DNA of 39,143 nt from DAOTTI01 sp034437795 (GTDB lineage: Bacteria; Chloroflexota; UBA11872; UBA12225): NCBI GenBank assembly GCA_034437795.1, contig DAOTTI010000104.1, positions 1 to 39,143 of the forward strand, written 5' to 3'. Numbering within the stretch: the stretch's first letter is position 1; the number at the start of each line of letters is the position of its first letter. Position numbers and translations under genes: made by a program. The notes under the pieces are model-generated. The model was not told where the DNA came from. It did not search any database and saw only the letters and a program-made list of their open reading frames with translations. This document shows positions 16,330 to 25,679 of this stretch, one piece after another.

Positions 16330-18359
16330 CCCGTGCGCAGCCGGAGCGCCCGGACGCCGCGTCCGCGTCCCAGGGGTCGCCGGCGCAGCGCGCGGGCGGC
16401 CCGCCCCATCTCATCGACCGCGGCCTGTACCTGGAAAGCACGGAGAGTCGGCTCGACTCGCGCGTCCCGCCCGGCCCGCTGGAGCAAAAGTGGGACCGGC
16501 AGAAGTTCGACTACCTGCTGGTCGCCCCCGCCAACCGCCGGCGCTACACCGTCATCGTCGTCGGCACGGGGCTGGCCGGCGCGTCCGCGGCCGCCACCCT
16601 GGGCGAGCTGGGCTACAACGTGCTCAGCTTCTTCTTCCATGATAGCCCTCGCCGCGCCCACAGCATCGCCGCCCAGGGCGGGATCAACGCTGCCAAGAAC
16701 TACGCCAACGACGGCGACAGCGTCTGGCGCCTCTTCTACGACACGATCAAGGGGGGCGATTACCGCGCTCGCGAGGGCAACGTCTACCGGCTGGCCCAGC
16801 TCAGCGCCAACATCATCGACCAGTGCGTGGCGCAGGGGGTGCCCTTCGCCCGCGAGTACGGCGGCTATCTGGAGACCCGCTCCTTTGGCGGCGCCCAGGT
16901 GGAGCGCACCTTCTATGCGCGGGGGCAGACCGGTCAGCAGCTCCTGCTCGGCGCCTACCAGGCGCTCATGCGCCAGGCCCAGCTCGGCACGGTCACCCTC
17001 TTCCCGCGGCGCGAGATGCTCGATCTGGTGGTCGTCGATGGCCGCGCCCGGGGCATCGTCGTCCGCAATCTGCTCACCGGCGAGATCGAGCGCTATGCCG
17101 GCCATGCCGTGATCCTGGCCACCGGCGGCTACGGCAATGCCTACTATCTCTCCACGAACGCCGTCAACTCCAACGTTACGGCCGCCTGGCGGGCGCACAA
17201 GCGGGGGGCCTTCTTTGCCAACCCCTGCTTCACCCAGATCCACCCCACCTGCATCCCCGTCACGGGCGAGCACCAGTCCAAGCTCACCCTGATGAGCGAA
17301 AGCCTGCGCAACAACGGCCGCATCTGGGTGCCCAGCAAGCCGGGGGACCGGCGGCCACCGAACGAGATCCCCGAAGCGGAGCGGGACTACTTCCTGGAGC
17401 GGATGTATCCTGCCTACGGCAACCTGGTGCCGCGCGACATCGCGTCCCGCGCCGCCAAGCGCGTCTGCGACGAAGGGCGGGGCGTGGGTGAGACCGGCCT
17501 GGCCGTCTACCTGGACTTCCGCGACGACATCGCCCGTTACGGGCGCGCCTTCATCGAGGAGCGCTACGGCAACCTCTTCGAGATGTATCAGCGCATCACC
17601 GGCGAGGACCCCTACCAGGTGCCGATGCGCATCTACCCCGCCATCCACTACACCATGGGCGGCCTGTGGGTGGACTACAACCTGATGTCCACCATCCCGG
17701 GCCTCTTCGTGCTGGGGGAGGCGAACTTCTCCGACCACGGCGCCAACCGGCTGGGCGCCAGCGCCCTGATGCAGGGGCTGGCCGACGGCTACTTCATCGT
17801 CTCCTACGCCCTGGCCGACTACCTGGCTGGCGCGCGCCTGGGCCCCGTCGGCACCGACCACGAGGCCTTTACGGCGGCCGCCAGGGAGGTCCAGGAACGG
17901 ATCGACCACCTGCTCTCCATTCGGGGCACGCGCACGCCCCGCGCGTTCCACCGCCAGCTCGGGCGCCTGCTCTGGGACTACGTCGGCATGTCTCGCCACG
18001 ACGCCGGGCTGCGCAAGGCCCTGGCGGAGATCCCCAGGCTGCGTAAGGAGTTCTGGCAGGATGTGATCGTCCCCGGCACGCCGGATAATCAGAACCAGAG
18101 CCTGGAATACGCCGGCCGCGTCGCCGACTACCTGGAGTTCGCCGAGCTTCTGGCCCTGGATGCGCTCCACCGCACCGAGTCCTGCGGCGGCCACTTCCGC
18201 GAGGAGAGCCAGACGCCGGAAGGCGAGGCCCTGCGCGACGACGAGCACTTCTGCTATGTCGCCGCCTGGGAGTTCACGGGGGTCGGCCAGAAGCCGGTCC
18301 TGCACAAGGAGCCGCTCCAGTTCGAGTACGTCCATCCGGCGGTGCGGACGTATAAGTAG
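16326..18359 (+). CDS. sdhA: Succinate dehydrogenase flavoprotein subunit, class B type
   Basis: This subunit oxidises succinate to fumarate using covalent FAD. VVGTGLAGAS (residues 79-87) is the dinucleotide site and His112 in RRAHSIAAQGGINAAKN the FAD-linked histidine. IHPTCIP, YMVPRDI-like NLVPRDIASRAAK, MRIYPAIHYTMGGLWVDY and NRLGASALMQGLADGYF mark the active site in the long form found in Bacteroidetes, Actinobacteria and relatives. At 677 residues it has about 70 extra N-terminal residues before the FAD domain. GTG at 16326 overlaps the sdhC stop. It is clearly distinct from frdA in the same window, so the two are not recent duplicates. Confidence 0.94.
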   Translation: MTRAQPERPDAASASQGSPAQRAGGPPHLIDRGLYLESTESRLDSRVPPGPLEQKWDRQKFDYLLVAPANRRRYTVIVVGTGLAGASAAATLGELGYNVLSFFFHDSPRRAHSIAAQGGINAAKNYANDGDSVWRLFYDTIKGGDYRAREGNVYRLAQLSANIIDQCVAQGVPFAREYGGYLETRSFGGAQVERTFYARGQTGQQLLLGAYQALMRQAQLGTVTLFPRREMLDLVVVDGRARGIVVRNLLTGEIERYAGHAVILATGGYGNAYYLSTNAVNSNVTAAWRAHKRGAFFANPCFTQIHPTCIPVTGEHQSKLTLMSESLRNNGRIWVPSKPGDRRPPNEIPEAERDYFLERMYPAYGNLVPRDIASRAAKRVCDEGRGVGETGLAVYLDFRDDIARYGRAFIEERYGNLFEMYQRITGEDPYQVPMRIYPAIHYTMGGLWVDYNLMSTIPGLFVLGEANFSDHGANRLGASALMQGLADGYFIVSYALADYLAGARLGPVGTDHEAFTAAAREVQERIDHLLSIRGTRTPRAFHRQLGRLLWDYVGMSRHDAGLRKALAEIPRLRKEFWQDVIVPGTPDNQNQSLEYAGRVADYLEFAELLALDALHRTESCGGHFREESQTPEGEALRDDEHFCYVAAWEFTGVGQKPVLHKEPLQFEYVHPAVRTYK

Positions 18360-18422
18360 GGGTGCGTAATGCGAAATGCGTAATGCGCAATTGCAAGGTG
18401 TAGTGTGGTGAGCTGATCTCCG

Positions 18423-19208
18423 ATGGCAGAGACGTCCATTCGCAGTGCTGCGCACAGCATGACCCTTCACCTACTCATCTGGCGCCAGGCCGGGCCGCGC
18501 GCGCCCGGGCGCATGGTGCCCTACACCGTGCACGGCATCCTGCCGGAGATGTCCTTCCTCGAGATGCTGGACGTGCTCAATGAGGACCTGATCAAGCAGG
18601 GGGAGGAGCCGATCGCCTTCGACTCCGATTGCCGCGAAGGCATTTGCGGCGCCTGCGGCCTGGTGATCAACGGGCGCGCCCACGGACCCCTGCCAGCGAC
18701 GACGGTCTGCCAGCTCCACATGCGCCACTTCAAGGACGGCGACCACATCACCGTCGAGCCGTGGCGCGCGCGTGCCTTCCCCGTCATCAAGGACCTGGTG
18801 GTGGACCGCAGCGCCTTCGACCGGATCATCGCCGCCGGCGGGTTCATCTCCGCCAGCGTCGGCGGGGCGCCGGACGCCAACACCCTGCTCATCCCGAAGG
18901 ACGTGGCCGATGAGGCGATGGATTCAGCGGCGTGCATCGGCTGCGGCGCCTGCGTCGCTCAGTGCAAGAATGCCTCCGCCGCCCTGTTCGTCGGCGCCAA
19001 GATCAATCACCTGGCCCTGCTGCCTCAGGGCCAGCCCGAGCGCGCCCGCCGCGCCGCGGCGATGGTGCAGCAGATGGATGCCGAGGGATTTGGCAGCTGC
19101 TCCAATGAGGGCGAATGCATGGCCGTCTGTCCCAAAGAGATCAAGATGTCCAACATCGCCCGCATGAACCGTGAGTTCACCCGCGCCGCCTTCGGCGGCG
19201 GGCCATAG
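18423..19208 (+). CDS. sdhB: Succinate dehydrogenase iron-sulfur subunit, class B type
   Basis: SdhB passes electrons from SdhA to the cytochrome b. The 2Fe-2S site is CREGICGACGL (Cys70, 75, 78) plus Cys96 in TTVCQLHMRH. AACIGCGACVAQCKN carries the 4Fe-4S ligands and CSNEGECMAVCPKEI the rest of the 4Fe/3Fe set. Its 261 residues and the wording of the motifs match the partner of long class B SdhA proteins. ATG at 18423 is taken; a second ATG 12 codons on (18459) begins right at the conserved LHLLIW strand. It lies 63 bases after sdhA and 45 before mdh on the same strand. Confidence 0.93.
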   Translation: MAETSIRSAAHSMTLHLLIWRQAGPRAPGRMVPYTVHGILPEMSFLEMLDVLNEDLIKQGEEPIAFDSDCREGICGACGLVINGRAHGPLPATTVCQLHMRHFKDGDHITVEPWRARAFPVIKDLVVDRSAFDRIIAAGGFISASVGGAPDANTLLIPKDVADEAMDSAACIGCGACVAQCKNASAALFVGAKINHLALLPQGQPERARRAAAMVQQMDAEGFGSCSNEGECMAVCPKEIKMSNIARMNREFTRAAFGGGP

Positions 19209-19245
19209 CATTCCCCTCTCCCTCTGGGAGAGGACCAGGGTAAGG
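19205..19245. repeat. GAGAGGG-family dispersed repeat between sdhB and mdh
   Basis: CCCCTCTCCCTCTGGGAGAGG is a palindrome of the dispersed family followed by ACCAGGGTAAGG. It occupies almost all of the 45-base sdhB-mdh spacer and could fold in the mRNA just ahead of the mdh start. The mdh ribosome site (GGTAAGGAAG) may come from the repeat's tail. Confidence 0.7.
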
Positions 19246-19253
19246 AAGTCCCA

Positions 19254-20189
19254 ATGCGTAAGAAAGTCACGATCGTCGGGTCCGGAATGGTCGGCGGCAC
19301 CACCGCGCAACGGTTGGCCGAGCGCGGCTACGCTGACATCGTCATGGTGGACGTCGTCGATGGCCTGGCCCAGGGCAAGGCCCTGGACCTGCTGGAGGCT
19401 GGCCCCATCGTCGGCTACGACTGCCGTATCGTCGGGGGCACCGTCCCGCGTGACTACGACCTGACTGCCGGCTCAGACGTGGTCGTCTTCACCTCCGGCG
19501 CGCCCCGCAAGCCGGGGATGAGCCGCGACGATCTCCTGTTTACCAACCAGCGCATCGTCGAGGAGAACGTCAAAGAGATCGCGCGCTACTCGCCCAACTG
19601 CATCCTGTTGATGGTGAACAACCCGCTGGATGCCATGGCCCACCTGGCCTATAAGATCAGTGGCTTCCCCAGGCAGCGCGTCGTGGGCCAGGCTGGCGTG
19701 CTCGACACCGCGCGGTTCCGCACCTTCCTGGCCCAGGAGCTGAACGTCTCGGTGGGGAGCGTTCAGGCCTACGTCCTCGGCGGCCACGGCGACGACATGG
19801 TGCCCCTGGTCAGCTATACCACTGTCGGCGGGGTCCCCGTCGAGCGGCTCCTGCCGAAGGAGCGCCTGGACGCCATCGTCGAGCGCACGCGCAAGGGCGG
19901 GCAGGAGATCGTGGACCTGCTCAAGACCGGTAGCGCCTTCCAGGCCCCTTCCGCGGCCGTCGCGCAGATGGTGGACGCCATTCTCCTGGACAAGAAGCAG
20001 ATCCTGCCCTGCTCCGCCTACCTGAACGGCGAATACGGGATTACCGACCTCTTCGTCGGCGTGCCCGTGAAACTCGGGGCCGGCGGCGTCGAGCAGATCA
20101 TCGAGATCGACCTCAGCGACGCAGAGCGGGCGGCGCTCGAGCGCACGGCCGCCTCGGTGCGGGCCCTGGTGCAGAAGATGGGCCTGTAA
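19254..20189 (+). CDS. mdh: Malate dehydrogenase (LDH-like type)
   Basis: This enzyme interconverts malate and oxaloacetate. VGSGMVGG (residues 8-15) is the dinucleotide site and Asp33 in MVDVVDG favours NAD. Substrate residues are visible: Arg85 and Arg91 in APRKPGMSRDDLL, where an Arg in the loop marks malate and not lactate dehydrogenase, Asp151 and Arg154 in AGVLDTARFR, and the catalytic His178 in LGGHGDDMVPL. The 311 residues match the bacterial LDH-like tetrameric group. ATG at 19254 has GGTAAGGAAG upstream. It follows sdhB closely, forming sdhCAB-mdh, and completes the succinate-to-oxaloacetate branch with fumC. Confidence 0.95.
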   Translation: MRKKVTIVGSGMVGGTTAQRLAERGYADIVMVDVVDGLAQGKALDLLEAGPIVGYDCRIVGGTVPRDYDLTAGSDVVVFTSGAPRKPGMSRDDLLFTNQRIVEENVKEIARYSPNCILLMVNNPLDAMAHLAYKISGFPRQRVVGQAGVLDTARFRTFLAQELNVSVGSVQAYVLGGHGDDMVPLVSYTTVGGVPVERLLPKERLDAIVERTRKGGQEIVDLLKTGSAFQAPSAAVAQMVDAILLDKKQILPCSAYLNGEYGITDLFVGVPVKLGAGGVEQIIEIDLSDAERAALERTAASVRALVQKMGL

Positions 20190-20232
20190 GCCCATCGGGG
20201 CGCCGCGCGCGTCGCGCCAGCGCAACCAGCGG

Positions 20233-20305
20233 TACCCCGGAGAGGACTCGAACCTCTGCGCTTCCGCTTAGAAGGCGGCTGCTCTATCCGCTGAGCTACC
20301 GGGGC
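20233..20305 (-). tRNA. tRNA-Arg (anticodon TCT)
   Basis: On the minus strand GCCCCGG at the 5' end pairs with CCGGGGT at the 3' end (first pair G-U), with TAGCTCAGCGGATAGAGCA as D arm, CCGC-CTTCTAA-GCGG as anticodon stem-loop (TCT at positions 34-36) and AGAGGTTCGAGTCCTCT as T arm. The discriminator is A and CCA is not encoded. The decoded codons are AGA/AGG, rare in this high-GC coding sequence. It is convergent with mdh, 43 bases after its stop. Confidence 0.95.
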
Positions 20306-21050
20306 GCGGCCACCGGCCGGGAGCGCGCCGTCGAGAGCGGGAAATGACCGGCCCCCGGCGGGCCAGATAGCCACGATAATACTACCAGGGTTCTCAGGGT
20401 CTTCATGCCTCTGCGCTGAGGCCGTGCACGACACCTCCGGATCGGTCGCGGCGGACATCACCCCCTTCGGCCGGGGCCGCGCCGCACGGGGAGAGGGGGG
20501 TAGCCCTCACCCCCTGGCCCCTCTTCCGCGTGCGGGAGAGGGGGAACGAGAGCCATGGGGAGAGGAGAGCAGCCCTCACGCGCACGCGGGAGAAGGGGGA
20601 ACGCCAGGTGCACGTTACCGCTTCCAGAACTGTGCGCGCGCCCCGCGCTACCTACGGAGCCGGCCTTGCGGGATAGCGGAGCCCCCGCCATCTCCCTTCG
20701 GGGCAAGGAACTCATCGCCCTGCCCTGGGAAGAAGCGGCGCCACGGCGCGGTATCCAGAACAGGTGGTTCCCCAGCTAGCGGTCGAGCGGGGGCGGCAGG
20801 CCCAAGCCGCATGTCGGCGGCCATATTCCTCACCTCCCGCACGCGAGAGAGGGAGAGAGGGGGGGTGAGGGATGCCATCCCTCCCCGCGCAGCACGGTCG
20901 CCAGCGCAAAGCGCCTTGAACGGCGTGCTCCGCTACGTTAAGCTTGTGCTACTTCCGGTGGTGCGCAGGGGCGGCGCCCGCAGTCTGCGGGCGATCTGGC
21001 CGGGGGTCTCGGGCCGCCCGCCAAGGGCCGTCACGATGTGCAGATAAACC
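20306..21050. repeat. Gene-free, repeat-rich region
   Basis: No credible gene is seen in 745 bases. 20459-20484 (CACCCCCTTCGGCCGGGG and following GCCGCGCC) belongs to the same family as the 30-base repeats at 2563 and 2607. GAGAGGG-type palindromes are at about 20490-20550, 20570-20600 and 20835-20870. Open frames here follow repeat boundaries and have no recognisable domains. The last 150 bases must contain the promoter of the histidine kinase gene, but no clear boxes stand out. Confidence 0.7.
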
Positions 21051-22772
21051 ATGGCGCTAGGTGACGTGATCCCTATGCCTTCCGCCGGCATCTGGACCGC
21101 TGATGCCGGGCCGGACGCGCTCCGTGACGGGCGCCGCCTGCAGGCGCTGCGGCGCACGGCGCTGCTCGACAGCCCGCCGGAGGCCGCCTTCGACCGCTTC
21201 ACCCGCCTGGCCGCCACCACCTTGCGCGCGCCGGGGGCGCTGCTCAGTCTGGTGGAGGCGGACCGCCAGTTCTTCAAGAGCTTGATTGGCCTGCCCGAAC
21301 CCTGGGCCTCGCGGCGCGAGACGCCGCTCTCCCATTCCTTCTGCCGGCACGTCGTCGCCACGGGCCAGCCCCTGGTGGTCGCGGATGCGCGCCGGCACCC
21401 TCTAGTCAAGGAAAGCCCGGCCATCCGCGACCTGGGCATCGTCGCCTACGCTGGCGTCCCCCTCCTTACCGGCGACGGCTACGCGCTCGGCTCGCTGTGC
21501 GTGATCGACACGCGGCCACGGCAGTGGGGGCAGCGGACGGTTGCCGTCCTGCGCGACCTCGCCGCGTCCGTGATGACGGAGGTGGAGCTACGCGCCGCCA
21601 GGGCGGAGGCCGAACGCCGCGGGGCGGAGCGCGACCGCCTGCTGGACCACGCCCGCTGCATCCTCTGGTACGCCACGGTGGAAGATCGGGACGGCCGGAG
21701 CCTGCGCTGGGACCTGCACGTGGTCAACGAAGACGCCGCGCGACGGCTCCTACCCGTCGCTCAGCCGCCCGGCCACAGCGGCCTGCCGTACGTCCCCTGC
21801 TGGTACGAGAGCCGGCTGCCCGAGGACAAGGCGCGCATGAAGGAGTTCGCCGCCCGTGAGGTCCGCGCCGGGCGGAGCTACACCCAGGAGTTCCGCTGCC
21901 GGCGCGCCGACGGCGACATCCGCTGGCTGGTCGAGGATGTCCAGATCCAGCCCCTCGGCCCCGGGCGCTGGCGGGCCGTCGGCGTGTGCATGGACATCAC
22001 CGAGCGCAAGCGGGCCGAGGCCGAACGGGACGAGCTTCTGGCCCGGGAGCGAGCGGCCCGCGCCGAGGCCGAGGCGGCGCTCCGCGCCCGCGACGAATTC
22101 CTCCACATCATCGCTCATGAGCTCAAGACCCCCATCACCAGCCTGTGGGGCGCGGTCCAGCTCGCCTTGCGCCAGTTGGACCGGCGCGGCTCCCTGGAGT
22201 GGGAGCGGGTGGAGCAGATGTGCCGCACCCTGCACGGCCAATCCAGCAGGCTGGTGCGCCTGATCGGCCAGATCCTCGACGTCCCTCGCCTGCACGCCGG
22301 CCTGGTGGCCCTGGACCGGCAGCCGGCCGACCTGGGAGCCCTCGTTCGCCAGGCGGTCGCTACCGCCCAGCTCCAGACCGAGCGGCACACCATCACCGTC
22401 GACGCTCCTGATGGGATCATGGCCAGCGTCGATGCCGCGCGCCTGGAGCAGGTGCTGGCCAACCTGCTCGATAACGCCATCCGCTACTCGCCCGGCGGGG
22501 GCCCGATCGAGGTCGCGCTCCGGTGCTCAGACCCGCATACGATACAGCTCAGCGTGCGCGACTATGGCGCGGGTGTTCCACCGGAGCACCGCCCCCACAT
22601 CTTCGACCGCTTCTATCAGGGCCATCGTCTCTCGCACGCCTCCGGCTTGGGGTTGGGCCTTTACTTTGCGCGAGAGATCGTCGACCTCCACGGGGGCCGC
22701 ATCGAGGCGGAGTTCCCGGCGGACGGCGGCACGCGCGTCATCGTCTCCCTGCCTGCGGAAGATGCCCAGTAA
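21051..22772 (+). CDS. Hybrid-sensor-type histidine kinase with GAF and PAS domains
   Basis: This is a soluble sensor kinase of 573 residues with no membrane segment. A GAF domain spans about residues 30-180 (LRAPGALLSLVEADRQFFKS, PLSHSFCRHVV, AGVPLLTGDGYALGSLCVID). A PAS/PAC region spans about 200-330 (EFRCRRADGDIRWLVEDVQI, GVCMDITERKRAEAE), followed by a coiled-coil linker. The H-box HIIAHELKTPITSLWG has its phospho-His near residue 355. The N-box NLLDNAIRYSP, G1 DYGAGVP, F-box IFDRFYQG and G2 GLGLGLY complete the ATPase. No response regulator is adjacent, so the partner is unknown. ATG at 21051 lacks a ribosome site; the ATG at 21075 with AGGTGACG upstream may be the true start. Confidence 0.9.
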   Translation: MALGDVIPMPSAGIWTADAGPDALRDGRRLQALRRTALLDSPPEAAFDRFTRLAATTLRAPGALLSLVEADRQFFKSLIGLPEPWASRRETPLSHSFCRHVVATGQPLVVADARRHPLVKESPAIRDLGIVAYAGVPLLTGDGYALGSLCVIDTRPRQWGQRTVAVLRDLAASVMTEVELRAARAEAERRGAERDRLLDHARCILWYATVEDRDGRSLRWDLHVVNEDAARRLLPVAQPPGHSGLPYVPCWYESRLPEDKARMKEFAAREVRAGRSYTQEFRCRRADGDIRWLVEDVQIQPLGPGRWRAVGVCMDITERKRAEAERDELLARERAARAEAEAALRARDEFLHIIAHELKTPITSLWGAVQLALRQLDRRGSLEWERVEQMCRTLHGQSSRLVRLIGQILDVPRLHAGLVALDRQPADLGALVRQAVATAQLQTERHTITVDAPDGIMASVDAARLEQVLANLLDNAIRYSPGGGPIEVALRCSDPHTIQLSVRDYGAGVPPEHRPHIFDRFYQGHRLSHASGLGLGLYFAREIVDLHGGRIEAEFPADGGTRVIVSLPAEDAQ

Positions 22773-22918
22773 TTCCCTCTGACTGTGACCGGCCGCCACG
22801 CTCCGGCCAATGCTCGTTGCCCTCAGCTTGCTAGCCTGCCGAGAGCAGGACCCCATCGCCGACCACGAAGCAGGTGTGGGCCCTCTGCCGGCGCCGGTCC
22901 GGTATACCCTTGTCCGCC

Positions 22919-24235
22919 ATGCTGCGATCTGCATTAGGCCGATTGGCGGTGCTCAGCGTGCACTGGCCCCTGCTGACTATCCTGGCCGCTGGCCTGTGGC
23001 TGCGCTGGCCCCACGTGCGGGAGCAGTTCAGCGCGGACATGCCGGTCTGGGAATCGTTCGCATCGTCCATCCTCTCGCGCGACCCGTTCTCCTACTACTA
23101 TCACGCGCGCACGCACCCGTTCCCGTACAATCACCCGCCCCTGTTCCCCATCCTGGCCGCCCCTGCCTTCCGGCTGGCCGCCCTCTTCGGGTTCCCGTCT
23201 GAAGCGGCCGTCAGCGTGCTCGTCTACATCTTCGAGATCGCCGGTGCTGTCCTCATCTACGCCCTCGCCCAGCGCGCCCTGGCCCCGTCTTCCCTGGCGA
23301 CAGGGGAAGCGCCGTCGGAGACGGCCTCAGCAGCCGGCGTTGAGCGGTCAGGCCTCGTCGTCCCAACCCTTCTGGCGGCCATCTTTTACCTCGCCCCGCT
23401 GACGCCCTGGTGGCTGGAGTACGATCAGCTACGCGACAACAAGATCGATACGCACCCCGTCTGGATCGCCACGGCCTTCCTGCTCGTTGCGCTCTGGCGC
23501 CGCTGTCAGCCGGCGCAGGCCGGCATCGGCTACGGCCTGGCGCTCGCCACCCGCAGTGAGATGGCCTTCCTGGGTATCCCCTGGACCCTGCACTTTCTCC
23601 TGCGCCACGGCCGGCGGGACGCCGCCGCGTTCGCCCTGGCCGCCGGCGCCGTCGCCGGCGCCATCATCCTCCCCTTCATCCTGCGCGATCCTGCCGGCTT
23701 CGACTACGCCCTGCGCGGGCACCTCGCCCCGCGGCTGCTGGAGAACGTCCCCTTTCTCTGGCGCTGGCCGGGGGCGGGGCTGGACGAGGCCACGCCCGCC
23801 GCCATCCGGCCCTATAACAGCCAGATCATGTTCGGCGCCATCGCGGCCGCCACCCTCGTCTTCTGCCGCGACCCTGTGCTGGAACGCTACCTGCTGCTCG
23901 TCTCCCTGACCCACGTCCTCACGCTGCCTGTCTTCCACAACCGGTACGCCGCCCACGTCTTCGCGCTCTCCCTGGTGTATGCCGCTCGCGCCACCAGAGC
24001 GCCACTCTACACCGCCTGGCTCCTGGTCACCACGCGCACCGGCCTGGACGCCCTCACCCTCGGTCTCCCCTGGCTGGCCATCGCCGCCGGCAGCCTGGCC
24101 GACGCGCGGCGGGCTACTCGTCCCCTCGCGCCAGGCGCGCCAGTACCGCAAACTGCTCCTTCAGCGCCGGGTACAGCGCGCGGTACACCTGGTAGTACCG
24201 CTCGTACGTCTGGCGCCGCGCCGGATCCGGCATGA
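22919..24235 (+). CDS. Polytopic membrane protein, GT-C glycosyltransferase-like (PMT/ARNT-like)
   Basis: This 438-residue protein begins at ATG 22919 with a hydrophobic stretch and has about nine to ten membrane segments. It has the look of lipid-linked-sugar glycosyltransferases of the GT-C fold: an early acidic loop (FSADMPVWESFASSILSRDPF), a YNHPPLFPILAAP motif like the PPL/HPP loop after helix 2, and short loops between helices. The acceptor is unknown. No sugar-transfer partner lies next to it. The last 40 residues (RPLAPGAPVPQTAPSAPG and onward) are low-complexity and are read across the 3' end of xylB on the opposite strand, so the natural protein may once have ended near 24115. GT-C assignment is tentative. 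Confidence 0.65.
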   Translation: MLRSALGRLAVLSVHWPLLTILAAGLWLRWPHVREQFSADMPVWESFASSILSRDPFSYYYHARTHPFPYNHPPLFPILAAPAFRLAALFGFPSEAAVSVLVYIFEIAGAVLIYALAQRALAPSSLATGEAPSETASAAGVERSGLVVPTLLAAIFYLAPLTPWWLEYDQLRDNKIDTHPVWIATAFLLVALWRRCQPAQAGIGYGLALATRSEMAFLGIPWTLHFLLRHGRRDAAAFALAAGAVAGAIILPFILRDPAGFDYALRGHLAPRLLENVPFLWRWPGAGLDEATPAAIRPYNSQIMFGAIAAATLVFCRDPVLERYLLLVSLTHVLTLPVFHNRYAAHVFALSLVYAARATRAPLYTAWLLVTTRTGLDALTLGLPWLAIAAGSLADARRATRPLAPGAPVPQTAPSAPGTARGTPGSTARTSGAAPDPA

Positions 24236-25679
24236 TCCGGCTTCCTTCGCGCAGCGTCTGATCACAGGCCGCGGCCACGCTCGGGTAGATGCCCGCCCCG
24301 ACGGCCGCCAGCAGGGCCGCCCCGTAGGCTGGCCCCTCGGAGATGGCCAGCGTCGCCACCGGCAGGCCAAAGACGTCGGCCTGGATCTGGCGCCAGAGCG
24401 CGCTCCGCGCCCCCCCGCCGGACACCCGCACGTCGGTGAGCGGGACGTCCGTCTCGCGGAAGAGCTCCACGCAGTCGCGCAAGCTATAGGCCACGCCCTC
24501 CAGCACCGACCGGAGCAGCGCCGCGCGGTTGTGCCGTGCCGTCAGGCCGATCCAGCCGCCCCGCGCGTCGGGGTCCAGGTGGGGCGCCCGCTCGCCCATC
24601 AAGTAGGGCAGGTAGAGCAGCCCCTCGCAGCCGGCCGGGGCCTGGCCGGCCTGCTGGACCAGCAGCTCGTACGCGTCGACCCCCAGGCGTGCCGCCAGCG
24701 CCAGCTCGCCGTCGGCCAGGTTATCGCGCACCCAGCGCAGCGAGAGCCCCGCTCCCTGGGTGACCCCCATCACATGCCACATGCCCGGCACGCTGTGGCA
24801 GAAGGCCTGCAGCGCGCCCCGCCGGTCCGGCTGCGGGCGCTCGGTGGCGGCGAACAGGACGCCCGACGTGCCGATGGTGCAGGAGGCCAGCCCCGGGCGC
24901 ACGATCCCGTTCCCCACGCCTCCCGCCGCCTGGTCGCCCCCGCCGGCGATGATCGGTAGCCCTTCCGGCAGCCCCGTGGCGCCGGCCCCCGTGGCGCTCA
25001 CGCGGGCGCATACTTCCGGACCTTCGTACACTGCCGGCAGCCAGGCGGGGTCGATCTCCAGCAGGTCGAGCAGCTCGCCCGACCACCGGCGCCGCGGCAC
25101 GTCCAGCAGCAGCGTGCCCGACGCGTCGGCCACGTCCGTTGCGTACTCGCCAGAGAGTAAGAAGCGCAGGTAATCCTTCGGCAGCAGCGCACGCCGTGCC
25201 CGCCGGTACGTCTCCGGCTCGTGCTCGCGCACCCACAGCAGCTTGGGGGCAGTGAAGCCGGTGAGCGCGGGATTGCAGGCGATCTGCTTCAAGCGCTCCA
25301 GCCCCACCCGTTCGTGGATCGCCTCGCACTGGCGCTCCGTCCGCTGGTCGCACCACAGAATGGCCGGCCGGATGACCGCATCCTGCTCGTCCAGCAGCAC
25401 CAGGCCATGCATCTGCCCCGTCAGCCCCAGCGCCACCAACTCATGCCCCGCGCCGGCTGAGCGCCCCGTATCTCGATTGCCCGCCTGCCGCAGCGCGTTG
25501 CGGATCGCCACCTGCGACGCCACCCACCAGTCCGCCGGGTCTTGCTCCGCCCACTGGGGCTGGGGCGTCAGCAGGGGATACTCCGCCGTTGCCGACGCCA
25601 CTACCTGTCCCGTCTCGGCCTCCACCACGATGACACGCACCCCCTGCGTGCCCAGATCGATCCCCATTACGCGAGGCAT
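24114..25679 (-). CDS. xylB: Xylulokinase (FGGY family)
   Basis: Xylulokinase phosphorylates D-xylulose to xylulose 5-phosphate for the pentose phosphate pathway. The first phosphate-binding strand, GIDLGTQGVRVIVVE, holds Asp8. LTGQMHGLVLLD, AILWCDQRTERQC and GGGDQAAGGVGNGIV (catalytic Asp near residue 245) are in the xylulokinase order, and VRVSGGGARSALWRQIQADV is the C-terminal adenine-site segment. At 521 residues it is of normal size. ATG at 25679 has CTAGGAGAGACCAACG upstream. The xylose isomerase gene lies upstream on the same strand, but 604 repeat-rich bases separate them, so a single transcript is possible, not assured. Its 3' end overlaps the convergent membrane-protein gene by 122 bases. 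Confidence 0.93.
   Translation of the reverse strand: MPRVMGIDLGTQGVRVIVVEAETGQVVASATAEYPLLTPQPQWAEQDPADWWVASQVAIRNALRQAGNRDTGRSAGAGHELVALGLTGQMHGLVLLDEQDAVIRPAILWCDQRTERQCEAIHERVGLERLKQIACNPALTGFTAPKLLWVREHEPETYRRARRALLPKDYLRFLLSGEYATDVADASGTLLLDVPRRRWSGELLDLLEIDPAWLPAVYEGPEVCARVSATGAGATGLPEGLPIIAGGGDQAAGGVGNGIVRPGLASCTIGTSGVLFAATERPQPDRRGALQAFCHSVPGMWHVMGVTQGAGLSLRWVRDNLADGELALAARLGVDAYELLVQQAGQAPAGCEGLLYLPYLMGERAPHLDPDARGGWIGLTARHNRAALLRSVLEGVAYSLRDCVELFRETDVPLTDVRVSGGGARSALWRQIQADVFGLPVATLAISEGPAYGAALLAAVGAGIYPSVAAACDQTLREGSRIMPDPARRQTYERYYQVYRALYPALKEQFAVLARLARGDE

Noticed and set aside
16311..18470. Long minus-strand open frame (719 codons) opposite sdhA
   Set aside because: It is the mirror of an unmistakable sdhA. 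No family motif appears and composition is typical of shadow frames.
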